From assembly GCA_905221605.1 (NCBI GenBank), contig CAJNDS010000712.1, forward strand, positions 19,072 to 83,071: a DNA stretch of 64,000 nucleotides, written 5' to 3'. Below are positions 38,896 through 49,431 of this stretch, one piece after another. This DNA is from Symbiodinium natans (lineage: Eukaryota; Sar; Dinophyceae; Suessiales; Symbiodiniaceae). The notes beneath the pieces were generated by a model. The model saw only the letters and a program-made list of their open reading frames with translations, ran no database searches and was not told where the DNA came from. The translations under genes and the position numbers were made by a program. Within the stretch, counting starts at the first letter, position 1, and each line of letters opens with the position of its first letter.

Positions 38896-41800
38896 GAGCA
38901 ACTGGCACGACTCGCGCCGACTGGGTTCTGGCTCTTACGGCTCTGTCTACAAGGACGGGGCGGCAAGACATGGCAAGACCTTATAAGGTGTGTAAAACAT
39001 GTGTGTTTTCCCTTGACTCGCATTTGCAAGTCGCTGCTTTGCAGGGTGAGCTCGAGGATGGCTCTGAGGTGGCGATCAAGGCCAAAGTTTCACTTAGAGT
39101 CATTCGAGCTGATCCCAGCTGAAGAGAGGTTGTAAGGTGGTAGACGGAGGGAGGGAAGCATGAGAGGGAGTTTAGTGAAAGGAGTTGACATACAAACTGT
39201 TCCGAAGTACGTTCGATATCAGGGTGCAGAGACAGAAGTCCACGCAAGCCTCGCCCACCCATGATGGAAGTAACTGTGAACCTTCGCCTGCACACGCTTG
39301 ACAAGGTGTCTGCAGAACCTAAGGCGATTCTTTGTTTTCCATCTGCGTGGGAGAACTGACCGCCCGAAATTGTAGGGGTTCAGATTTTGTCACTCCTGCC
39401 CCGCACCCTCTCCCCGACGCTTGGGGGCCTGGGCTACGGTTTCCGGTGGAAAGCTACGAGGTTTTTGATGTTGGGCCGGCTACTAGGTCGGTTCGCGGTG
39501 AGTCTCGAGAGGGTTTGCTCTTCTTGTGGGTGGTCACGAAAGACTCCTTAGGCTCGTAAAGGTCGCAAGACAAGTCCAGCAAGGTCAACGAAAAGTGAAA
39601 ACAGGCAACCGCGGCGAGGGGAACGGACCGGGCCGGCAATGACCTCTGTTAAGGGCACGTGCGCCGGCTGCAATGCGGCTGAAGGGCGGCCAGGCTAAGA
39701 TCGGCGATCAAGGAGGTTGCGAAGGCCCAAGGCATAGATGTCGTTGTCGAAGCAAACGCATCGGCCCGGGACTTCCGGAATCCCGTAGTCCAGAATGCAG
39801 CTAGCTGGCTTGCTGTGCACCTTCTCAAGACCGAAGGAGAGGAGCTGAGCATGACCAGTCTGGTCCCGCTGGCACATCTGGCCTGCCGAACAGGACAGAT
39901 GAAAGGACCGTCATGGGCCGGCAATGGCGAGTGCTTGGCAGGCTTCCGCGTGCGAAGGTCGTGATAGATAGCGTCCGGCACATGTTGGGCTCGTGGTCGT
40001 CGTCAACGAACGCAAGAAGGGCCGAGAGCCCCCCCCCCCCGCAACCCCAGATGGGCCTCAAAACGAGGCACAAGTTTTTAAGCCGAAGATCACAGCGGCA
40101 GAGATCTGTAAGCAGCCTTGAGAGCCTGCTGTGGGCCTATCTGGTCAGGAAAGAAACATCCCTCTGTGTCGGGCAGACTTGGCCTGTCGCTCTTCCCTGC
40201 AGATCCCTCTGCAAGTACTAGTAGCTCATGCGCGACCGGTTACGCACCCAAATTCTGCCTCGTGAAAGAGGGGATGGCGACATCCAGGAAGTGGGACAGA
40301 GTGTCTCCAGCCGTGGGGCTGGGTACATGCAAACATGTGCATATGCAGAATCGCTGGCAATGTTTTAATATTGCAAGCGCTTCCTAAATCCCCTTCCGTC
40401 TTTTCGTGAACTACGAAAAGACCGAGCTAGCATACATCGCCGTAACTATTTGCCCTAACCAGTTACAGTGGGAAAGCAAGGGGCTCAATGTGGCAACCTC
40501 TGACGCCCATAGCCAGGGGCCGAGGTGAATGCTTCTGCATGGGAAAAAAGACTTTTTGGGAGAGGTCTTTTTCGAAGAAGAAGAAATGAAGGAGAGTGAG
40601 CGGAATCAAAAGAATCAGCGAGCGAGAGCGAGTTTGCTTTTTCCAGGCCATTGACCTTGGTGCCTTGGGTGCTTCTGGCACTGCCCCAGAGATGGCAGGG
40701 TTTGAGGAAGAGGCTCCCTGCCAACGTTACTTGCTGCGTGCTTTGTGAAGATTTTTGAGCTGTTCCAGAGCTGTGGCGCTCTCGGGAATGGGTGGAGGGT
40801 AAAGAAGTGTTTGTTCAGATTGCATAGCAGGGGAAGGTCAGGATCAGCATTGCAGCATTGCCTTGCCTTTCGCCCCCGTAATCCCTTCAGGTGCAGATGC
40901 TGAGCAAGTTCCGGCATCCCAACCTGGCCTGACCCTTCAGCAGCGCATAGCGCATGAGAGAAGAAATTGCTGTGCAAGTTCGGCCTCAGGTCACACTCCT
41001 CGGTTGGGGCAAGCACGACAGCGGCTCTGACAGAAAACGCTATTTGGTGTACGAGCTCTTGTCCGGGGGAGATTGCTTTCAGCGCTTGCAGAAGAGCTGC
41101 TTGGCTAAGTCGCTGCGTGGGAATCATGCTTGTCTCGACCCCATGCAATGTGATTCTGGCCAGTCCCGGTGCCCAGGCAAGAAGCCAAGCGCAAACAGCC
41201 CCTTCTTGTGGCAAGGGTCTCAACCAATCGCTAGGTGTTGCTGTTCGTGAAGCTGCCATGAACATGAGTTTCTACTGTGTAAGGTTCGAGCGACTCAGTG
41301 TATACCTGGATGCAGCAGCAGGCTACCAGCTCACCCGCGCTTCTGTGTCTGTGACTGTCCTTGAGCCAGGTCTTTCCCATATGCTCAACTCCAAGCCCAA
41401 GGCTTTCCATCGAGACATCAAGTCGGCCAACATACTGCTTGTCAGTGTCTCAATTTGTCTTAGTCATCTGATTCATTGCCTTTAGTGGAACGCAGCCTGC
41501 AACGCTATGGCATGCGCGAAGGACAGGCATGGAACTGCCAAAATGGCAGACTTTGGCTTGAGCTGCACTTCAAGTCATGCCAATTCGAACTCACCTCAGT
41601 GGCTTCCAGGCGAAGCTTTGACGCTGTTTGATTTCCAGGGCCTGAGCCCGCAGGCTGCATGTCACTGTCCGGACGATCAGTGGGACACCAGGTGGGGCAT
41701 TCGGAGAGTCTTTGCGAGCCTCCAATCGCGGAACCGCGGATGGCGGTGTGTGGCAGGCTACGCATGCCCCATCTACTCACGCACGGGCCGCGTCACAGAG

Positions 41801-42931
41801 GGCAGCGAGGCCTGGACAGAACTTCTGCTGCCATCAGTGGGATCTGAAGCTTCTGTGGAGGCCCTCTAGGGACTCTAGGGCCCTAGGGCCTCACTGTTCC
41901 GCTCTGGTATGATCTGGTCACTGGAAAGGTCCATTCCTTCGGGATGGTGATGCTGGAGCTATTGACCGGCCTGGCGCCTGCCACAGCGGATCCGACCAGG
42001 TCCTTCGGTGGTCCTTTCTGCAAAGCATGTTGGAAAGCCAGAGACAATGCCGTACAATGATGCAACAACGCTGTGCAGCTTCAAGATTCCATCAGAAGTG
42101 CAAAATGTGCAAGCTGGCGATAAATGTTGCTGCCTGAAGGAGCCCTCTAGAAAAGGCATGGTGCGTGCGGTGAGTGTCCTACGTTGTTCAGGCCTGGTGG
42201 CATCGCCTACCAAGTGGCTGATGCCGTTTCGTCGCTCAGCAGCACAGCAAGTCTGCAAATGGAGTTCCGCGAGTCTCTGAATGCCGACGCTCATCGGAAT
42301 TACCTTTTTGGTTCTGCAGCAAAGGCAGCACAGCCCCGGCGCGCTCGAGCGCTGCCTGTGCAACCTGGACGTGAATGCGACTTGGTTCCGAAACTTGTGC
42401 CGAGATGGGACAGGGGCGAGCTGTTAGCTCCGGAGTCCGGAGGCTGGCTGGCCAAAAGAGTTGGCTAAAGAATTGGCCGAGCTGGCACTACGTGGAGTTC
42501 ACTCGCAGGAGGAGGACGTTTGTGATGCTCAATGCTTCCCGCACCAGGGCTTTTAAGTCTACGTCTCTTTCATTTCCCACTGTCGAGCATGCATACTTCT
42601 TTGCAGCTTCTGAATGGCAGCAGCGGAAGGGCACCCACAGCCTCGTGTAAACAGTGTAAACCCCTATACTGCTTTCTGCAGCGGGCAAGACCTGCAGATC
42701 TAAGGGGGTTTGAGGTACTTTGACCCTTATGGGCCCGCAAGACCCTAAACTCTAAACCTAGCATGGGCTCGTGTGAATTCTGCTGTTCCGTGACAGCGCT
42801 GTTTCACCTCTTGGTCCTCGTTGAAGGAGCGGCCCCGCTTTGTGGAGCTGGTCCGCACCCTGCGCAGGCCAGGACCACGTTCGTCCCTGCACCAGGTTTT
42901 GAAGGGGATAGAATCCGTGAAGATGCCCTAA
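38896..42931 (+). CDS. Protein kinase, IRAK/receptor-like-kinase type, multi-exon
   Basis: Kinase subdomains follow in order: 38896-38953 SNWHDSRRLGSGSYGSVYK (glycine loop); 39045-39083 GELEDGSEVAIKA (catalytic Lys); 40891-40926 VQMLSKFRHPNL; 40990-41094 VTLLGWGKHD and RYLVYELLSGGDCFQRL (hinge); 41284-41321 ERLSVYLDAAAG; 41370-41440 LSHMLNSKPKAF and HRDIKSANILL (catalytic loop); 41522-41590 DRHGTAKMADFGLSC (DFG); 41757-41809 YACPIYSRTGRVTEGSE; 41929-42000 SFGMVMLELLTGLAP; about 42197-42340; 42430-42508 LAKELAELALRGVHSQEE; 42827-42931 ERPRFVELVRTLRRPG, then TAA at 42929-42931. All catalytic residues are present. The HRDIKSANILL form, and ERPRFVELVRTLR after the last helices, match the Pelle/IRAK/plant RLK group. 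Protein continuity forces introns starting GA (38954), GC (40927, 41322, 41810) and GT (41441). The N-terminal region was not found. The protein may continue into the FHA-like exons. Confidence 0.85.
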
Positions 42932-43086
42932 CATTTCCCGTGTCTACACATGTCTAAACGGCCTACGTGCAGGCTGCTGGAGCGCTTCCCGAAGCGGCTT
43001 GGTTTTGATTTGTTTGCATGGAGACACGTGGCTTCTGCTGATTCCGGGTCCGTGCAAACAATTAAGAACACTCCGATGCTTTTGCA

Positions 43087-46000
43087 TTGGCTCGTCATGG
43101 CGCTCATCTTTCATTTCTGCGCAGGCCTGCGATTGGGGCGCTGCCGCAACCAGCCACAGTGATAGCACCGGCACTTGCCTCTCCGGCGCCAGCCTCACCG
43201 GCGCCAGAAAGTGAGGCGAAGAAGGCCCAAGCAGTGATCGTGCACAGCTCACAAGCTGCTTTTGGCTTGGAGTTCGTCGCAGCTCTTGGTGTGGATTTGA
43301 ACACGCTGCCGGCGGAGCTCCGCCGGCTATGCCTTTCTTTAGGAACCACGCCGGAAGACGGCTTGCTGGCGGTGCCTGTTGGTCGCTCACACCAGCAGAG
43401 GGCCTTTGAGGCTTGGGTGCCAGACCAGAGGCAAAACTGTATTTCGCGAACTGCATTTGAGATTTTGTGCGGTCCGAAGGGTGAAAGGGCATCGTTGATG
43501 GTTCGTGGATCGGGTTTGATCTCGGTGGATGGTAAAGCTGCCCCTCGGGAGACGGGCATTCCACTGTCGTCTGGGGCCGAGATCGCCTTCCATCACGGCG
43601 CAGATATGAATGCTGTTCTGCTCCGGCTTCGATTTATACCGGGCGCCGAGATGCTGTCGGAGAAGCCTGAGCCAGAGAAGCCAGACAAGCCAGACAAGTT
43701 GGAGAAGCCAGAGAAGCCAGAGAAGCCAGAGAAGCCAGAGAAGCCAGAGAAGCCAGAGAAGCCTGGCGAGAAGGCAAAGGTAGAGCCCAGTTCGCCTCGC
43801 CTTGCTCTCGGCCTAGGTCGGGAGGAGCCGAGCTCGCCTTGCCCCCGCCGGGCTGTGCGAGAGCTCGACTTGGAGGTGAGCCCTTCGCGGGGAAGGGAAC
43901 GCTTTGGAGCCAGCGGCACCAGTGGTGGCGGTGGCAGCGGTGGCGGTGGCACGGGCACCTGGATCCTGGCCTGCATCCACGTCGAGGGCCTTTCAGCAGG
44001 GCAGCTGGCTGACCTGCCCAGTGCGGTGAGGGACATCCAGGTGCCAGGCCACATGCTTCCGCTGATGTTGGGCCGGATTCACCAGAATCAGTTCGAAGCA
44101 CTCGCCAAGGCAGCAGACAGACCAAAGCTGGGCAATTTCATTTCAAGGACGCATGGCCAGCTTGATACAGACAGCGATGGCTTTTTTCTGCGTGTGACAA
44201 ACTTAAGCTCCAATCCGTGGCTTGGCAACAGGAGGCTGAGAGCTTGAACTGATTGACTCACCGTTGCAGTTTCAAATTCTGCTCGTACCGCCCCTTTCTG
44301 CTTCTTATTCAACGATTGTTGTGGTCATTGTGGCGTTGAGACCATTCGGATTACAGTGAACTCCCCTTATGCCAAGACCCACTATGATTGTGTTGTTTGC
44401 TTTTGTTTGCTTTTGTTGCTGCTGCTGGCTCTTCCACGGCGGCTGCTGCTAGCGGTGTTGGTGTTTGCCTTGCCCGTAGCCCAGGCTTTATGTGGGGGAG
44501 GAGCTCGTGGCGCAAAGCCAGACTGTGAAGCTGGCAAATGGCCAGCTGCTCTGCTTTGCACGGCCAGAACAAGACTCAGGGAACCACGTCCATTTTCTGA
44601 AGTTCAAGGCCGGGGAGAGAAGTCAACTCTGCTATTCAGGATTGTTCCCAAACCCATCCGTGAAGGCAATGCTGGTGGAAGGACAAGCTAGCTGAAACTC
44701 AGTGTCCTGACGGTTTGCATGTCTCACGTCTCTTGTCTTCTCACGCTGAGGCCCAAGAGGAGAGGCAAGGCACTCACACGCACCCACCGTGTGCCGGATT
44801 GTAAGGTGAACCATCGCCCTTATCTTAGCATGTTGGTCAGGCGTCCACCCGTGCCAGCGCGCATGCTGCACACTTGTCTCCGCAGAGAAGTGCGCACCAG
44901 GCCGAAGTTGAAGATTTGGTCTTCGCGAGAGCCTATAGGAAAGCCACCATCGTTCGCGACAGGCGCAAGCCCGCCGCACAGTGGTGGAGGGTGCCGAGGC
45001 GCGTCTCTACGTCTCCACATACAGATGCGCGAATGTTGTCCAAGCGCACCGTCAGGTACCACACTTGCTTACGCTATCACCACCGCCACGAAAAGTGAAC
45101 CAGGATGCTTCGACATCACCGAGCCGCGTGCCTTGGCAGCACACTGCAATGCACAAGCTTGAAACCTGCAAAGTTCATCTGGGCTGAGGTGAATCGAAGT
45201 GTGCAAGACGAAATTTCCGAAAGGCCTGCCGCCAAACAGCTGTTGTTAGGCTCGGAGTTGGTGGCAAGTGAGACCATGGTTGTCGGCAGAAGGGTACTGT
45301 GTAGCTGTAGCGTTGGGAAAGGGTTGGGTTACTGGCAGGGGGTATGGGAGTCAGTCTGGTGTTCATGGCACTAGTTGTCGTCCTCCAGAGTTGTCCCTTC
45401 CAGGCAGCGGCTTGGCGGCTAACGAAAGCAACAAAAGCAACAGCTGTTGTGTGATCTTATGAAACTCGAGGCCTGCCATGATTTGCCTCGAGTTGTCGGG
45501 CGATGGAGTACTTGAAGTGCCTGCGAGCGAGCGCAGAATTGGGCCAGCTTCAGTGTCTCAGCCCTTGCCACTTGGCATTTGAGTCATTTGAGTGTTTCCT
45601 TTCCAACTTGGACCCGGTGCCTGTCTGGGTCTAAGGATCGTGGGTCGAAAGCACCAGCCAGAACTTCATAAGCGCGCCGTCAACCCGCAGTGCCTGAAGT
45701 TCATGAGCCGGGATCACTTCAGCATCTCCTTTGAACGTGGACTCTTCCGCGACTTGGCATTGCAATCAGTTCTGCTCACGCAAGCACAAGCGAGACTCCC
45801 AGTAGACCTTGGGACTCCAGGCTCCAGCATAGACTCCAGCGACTCCAGTATCTCTGATCGTGGTAAATCTCTGCCTAGGAATCGAGCCTTTGACTTCCAA
45901 CCCCATGTGGCGCTTCCGTCACGGCCTGGAACCGGTGGAGCTTGAACAGCAGAAGCCTGCTGAGCTGCGGTCAGGCGAATCTTCATTTGAGCCAGGCTGT

Positions 46001-47865
46001 TAGAGAAGTAGGCGTCAGAACAGTTAGGACATTCACTTTAGAAGGAGATCGTGTTGCGCTTGGCACCGGCAGTGCGGATGCCTCAGTTTTCCATGAGCTC
46101 CATATCACAGGGTCCTCGTACCTGACAAGTCGCCTGAAGCCGAACAGAATCGCTTTGGGTCTCGGACCCTCGGATGTGCCGGCGATTTCCAGCTTTCAAC
46201 GCTTGCCACTCTGACGGCGTTTCGAGGACAACGCAGCAGAGGCCGCCCTTCAGAGTCTCTGCTGGCTCTTCACTGTTGAAGGTGCCGAGCCAAAACAGGC
46301 CTGGGGCCAGGGATTTTTGCAAGATTTGCTGTATATGTGAGTACAGATGCAAATTAAGACATACACAACTATACTTGGCCATATGCTTGTATATGTGCTA
46401 TCCCTGGCAGTAAGCTATCACTTCCCTTGCACATTGGTTTGTGGGACAAGCTGTCTTTGAAGCAGGTAGTGCAAAACGCAATGGCTCCGTAACCGTGTGT
46501 GCGTAGGGTACCAGACAGCCTGGGCACGAAGTTTGGGGCACTTCAGGTTAGGACTGGGATTTTGGGCCTTAGTATTTAGCGGCTTAGGATTTGGGCCGTC
46601 AAAGGCCGGAACTTGTGCAGAACTTCGATCCAAGTGTCCTGATGTAGTTCGAAAACCCGATCCGAATTCGCCAACGCAGGGTGCGGTTTTGGATTTGCCC
46701 TCAGCGGTTGCAGATGTTGCAGTTGGTGCAGTCAGTGACGAGTCAGTGAGTCTTTCTCAGGCTGGGCCCAGGCTGAGCTTGCCGGGAGCTCGCACTCCCC
46801 CGTCACCAGGCCAGTGCTGGGCAGTGCTGGGCCGGTGGGCAAAATCTGCTGGGCGCGATTTGCAGCCGCAACATGTGGCAACGCTAGGTGGGGCCTTTCC
46901 ACGAGTGTCTGAAGACAAGCCGTGGGCCATCCGCATCTTGAGGCACAGAGGGTGTCAGAAGGGAAGGGTTCCTCTTTCCAAGCTTCCAGTCTCCCTGCAC
47001 ACTAATCGAACCCAGTTGCTGAGATTCTTCCCAGATGTTTGGGAAGTTCTTGTGATATGGGCACCATGCATTCGTTGTGTTCCGTAATCGAGAGGCATGG
47101 TATGTGGCCTTCTGTCTCATGGTCTAAAGTGCAAGCAAAGAGAGGACGGAGGAGGCCTCGGGCCTCGACAGCCCGGCCAGCCCGGCCAGCCCAGCACGCC
47201 GGCAGCTCAGAATTCGAGAGGGGCAAACGGGTCCATTAAAGCATATTAAAGCATATTTTCAAGCCCAGTGAATTCGAATTCGAGAGGGGCCACGTAAGCG
47301 AGAGGCCATGCGAGGGTCCATTAAAGCTTCATCAAAGCCTTTTGAAGCCCAGTGCTGCAAGATGTTGGAAGTGAACTGGAAGCGTGAAGTTGATGCGTGA
47401 CGGCTTTTGGAGGCGAGCGCCTCCTCTCCGAGAACGGCGCGCCAAAGGCAAAAGCCAAGAGCCGAGCTCCAAAGTATTTGTAGCCAGCGGGCAGTGCAGA
47501 GGTAGGCGCGAACTCCACAGAATGTGGGATGCCTACTGACAAAGAGGACGCAAAATAAACATGCTTAGAAAGCATGTTCAGTTCAGACCATGCGTCGGTG
47601 GTATGGCCACAGTCTCGGCCATGCATGAATTCAGAGTCCTTGCTGAGCAAGGAACGAATTGTAGGACGGGACTTGCATCCCCAGCTCGTTCACTATCCCG
47701 ACTCTTCGTTCAATTGTGTTGCCAACGACATCCCAGCTACATACGGTTTGGAGGAATTTAGGCTATGTGATGGTACAAGAGTAAAAGAAGGAGGCAAGTC
47801 TTATGTCATTCAAATCAGCCGTGTGCTGGCACAGGCTCTTTTGCAGCACGCGTGCTCTGATTGAG
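43087..47865 (+). CDS. Serial FHA-like modules (possible C-terminal part of the kinase gene)
   Basis: The long exon 43125-44247 carries an FHA-like unit (AVPVGRSHQQRAFEAWVP, NCISRTAFEIL), an in-frame EKP repeat linker (43720-43765), a Ser/Gly-rich spacer, and a second unit (LMLGRIHQNQFEALAKAA, NFISRTHGQLDTDSDGFFL, VTNLSSNPW), whose continuation is at 44515-44688 (TVKLANGQLLCFARPEQDS). Third unit: 45592-45765 (GRKHQPELHKRAVNPQ, FMSRDHFSISFERG), continued at 46030-46130. Fourth: 46640-46960 (AGRDLQPQHVATLGGAFPR). Fifth: 47640-47830 (IVGRDLHPQLVHYPDSSFN, LEEFRLCDGTRVKEGGKSY). The GR...(S)R.H pattern followed by N-x-S and DG/NGT turns is that of FHA domains, which bind phosphothreonine. Units 4 and 5 have lost the Ser-Arg pair. 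The exon begins 156 bases after the kinase stop codon, so one kinase-FHA protein is possible but unproven. Confidence 0.6.
43720..43765 (+). repeat. GAGAAGCCA nonamer repeat, in frame
   Basis: Tandem 9-bp units encoding Glu-Lys-Pro, forming a charged linker between the first and second FHA-like units. Unlike most repeats here it lies within a coding exon and keeps the frame. Confidence 0.85.
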
Positions 47866-47887
47866 CCCTTAGATCGGTGCTTTTCCC

Positions 47888-49382
47888 TTCCAAGTCCGCA
47901 CAGCAAAATTCCAGTTTGCCAATGCCGAGTCCTTAAAGCGGCATTTCCGTGCCTGCGCTGGGGGTGATGTGGCTGAGCAGACCGTGTACCGTTGCGAAGC
48001 CTTTTGGTTCAGGGCCATGACGTCAGCTCGATGTTCGGCAGTCCCCTCAAGGCACGGGCCGACCTTGCGTCTGGGCAGGCGGCCAGCCCCTCGTTTGGGC
48101 GGCCGGGAGGGACAGCACTCCGTGCTGTTCCAGGACAACCGGGTACACAGCGCCTGCCGCGAGCAGTCGTTGAGCATCTGCGACTCGTTCATCTCACACA
48201 GTTGGATGAACTCTCGGATCTTCGAACGAGACTTCGAGCCACAAGGCGCAGGGAGTCTCAAAAAACTCGTGCGGCGTGAGTCTGCAGCAGATACACATCT
48301 CTCCACACCTGTCTCGGCAGGGATTTGGAGCGTCGGAGGCATGATCTGCAGCAGCAGCTTCTGGTGGTGCGGCAAAAGGAGGCGGGCCATGGCGGGCTTC
48401 ACTTTCCTTCGCATGCTTTCCAGCCGGCACCCGTGTCCCAAAGGAGCGACTGTCTGCAGAAGTGGCTGCTGGCGCCCGGCACCTTGCTGGGAGGCACAAG
48501 GAACAAGGGATGCTCCGTGCCCAGGCAGCATGTGACGCTGGCAGAACGCTGACTTGTAGGTGGTGGCGGGCACATGCGGTGCGCTGTTACGTTGGTGCGC
48601 TTTTTTTTGGTTATTAAGCCTTTCGAAGCTTATTCGAGATGTCAAGAGGCGTCCATTGGCGACCATGTCACAACCACTGGTATCCGGGTTAACAAACTCC
48701 ATCTCAGGAACCGAAACACAATATAACAAAAGAGTGAAACTTTTCCTAAGAAACGGAATAGTTTCCTGGATGTCCAGCTAATTACCGTGCTTTTCCTCCA
48801 AATGGCGCTACCTTTCGTGTCGCTTTACGCATAGACTGCAACAGGGCGCCCTCTGCGCCCGCACCCTTGTAGTGATAGTCAGGACCATCAGCTTCCTTGG
48901 ATGGATCTTGGGACTTGTGCTTTTGTGCTTAGCATCAAACGAAAGAGGAGGAAGGACTTTGGGGGTGGGGGGGGGGGGAACAACCAAAATCTCATTCATG
49001 TCGTCCGGCCTCACCTTGAAGATGCCCCAGCCAGGGAAACCCGACGGGACGCGCCCCCCTCAAACCATCCCACGATTCTCGAGTTCTGCTGGTGACATGC
49101 TTATGCCAGGAAGGCGTGTCGTCCTTGCGGACGAACATGTACGAACATGCTAAGCCTGGCCTAACGCCGAACTGGGCGCAGTTGTGCCCATGCTGAGTGC
49201 ATTGGCCAGTGATTTCAGGCCTCGAGCTCGCTGAGCTGGAGAAGAGCTGCAGCAGCGCGGAGGCCCACATCCTGGTCCTGCGCAACATTGCCGAGAAGCT
49301 GGCGCTGGCCGCCCCTTCGACTGAAGACCCCAACAGGAGAGTGTGGATCCAGACTTGGGCCCCGAAGCGATCACCTTCCTAG
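47888..49382 (+). CDS. Coiled-coil exons, end of the FHA-like gene or separate gene
   Basis: Coding-looking segments: about 48135-48279 (RLVHLTQLDELSDLRTRLR), 48320-48385 (DLERRRHDLQQQLLVVRQK) and 49219-49382 (LELAELEKSCSSAEAHIL, LRNIAEKLALAAPSTED, ending RSPS then TAG). All have heptad-like Leu spacing with Arg/Glu/Gln and probably form coiled coils. The stretch before 48135 is open in two frames and unresolved. 48540-49218 has no clear exon and contains a G-rich run at 48961-48978. The link to the FHA-like modules is by order and strand only. Confidence 0.35.
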
Positions 49383-49431
49383 CTCGATATTTTACGGAAG
49401 GATTCTGAAGGGCAATCAGGGCAGTTGTTCA

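Noticed and set aside
48160-48220. SFISHSW, a TIR-like motif
   Set aside because: The neighbouring frame encodes a continuous coiled coil (LTQLDELSDLRTRLRA) that continues in the next segment, so the TIR-like reading is probably an out-of-frame shadow.
47869-48729. 286-codon minus-strand ORF
   Set aside because: Antisense to the coiled-coil exons, no domain, and against the strand of every other gene.
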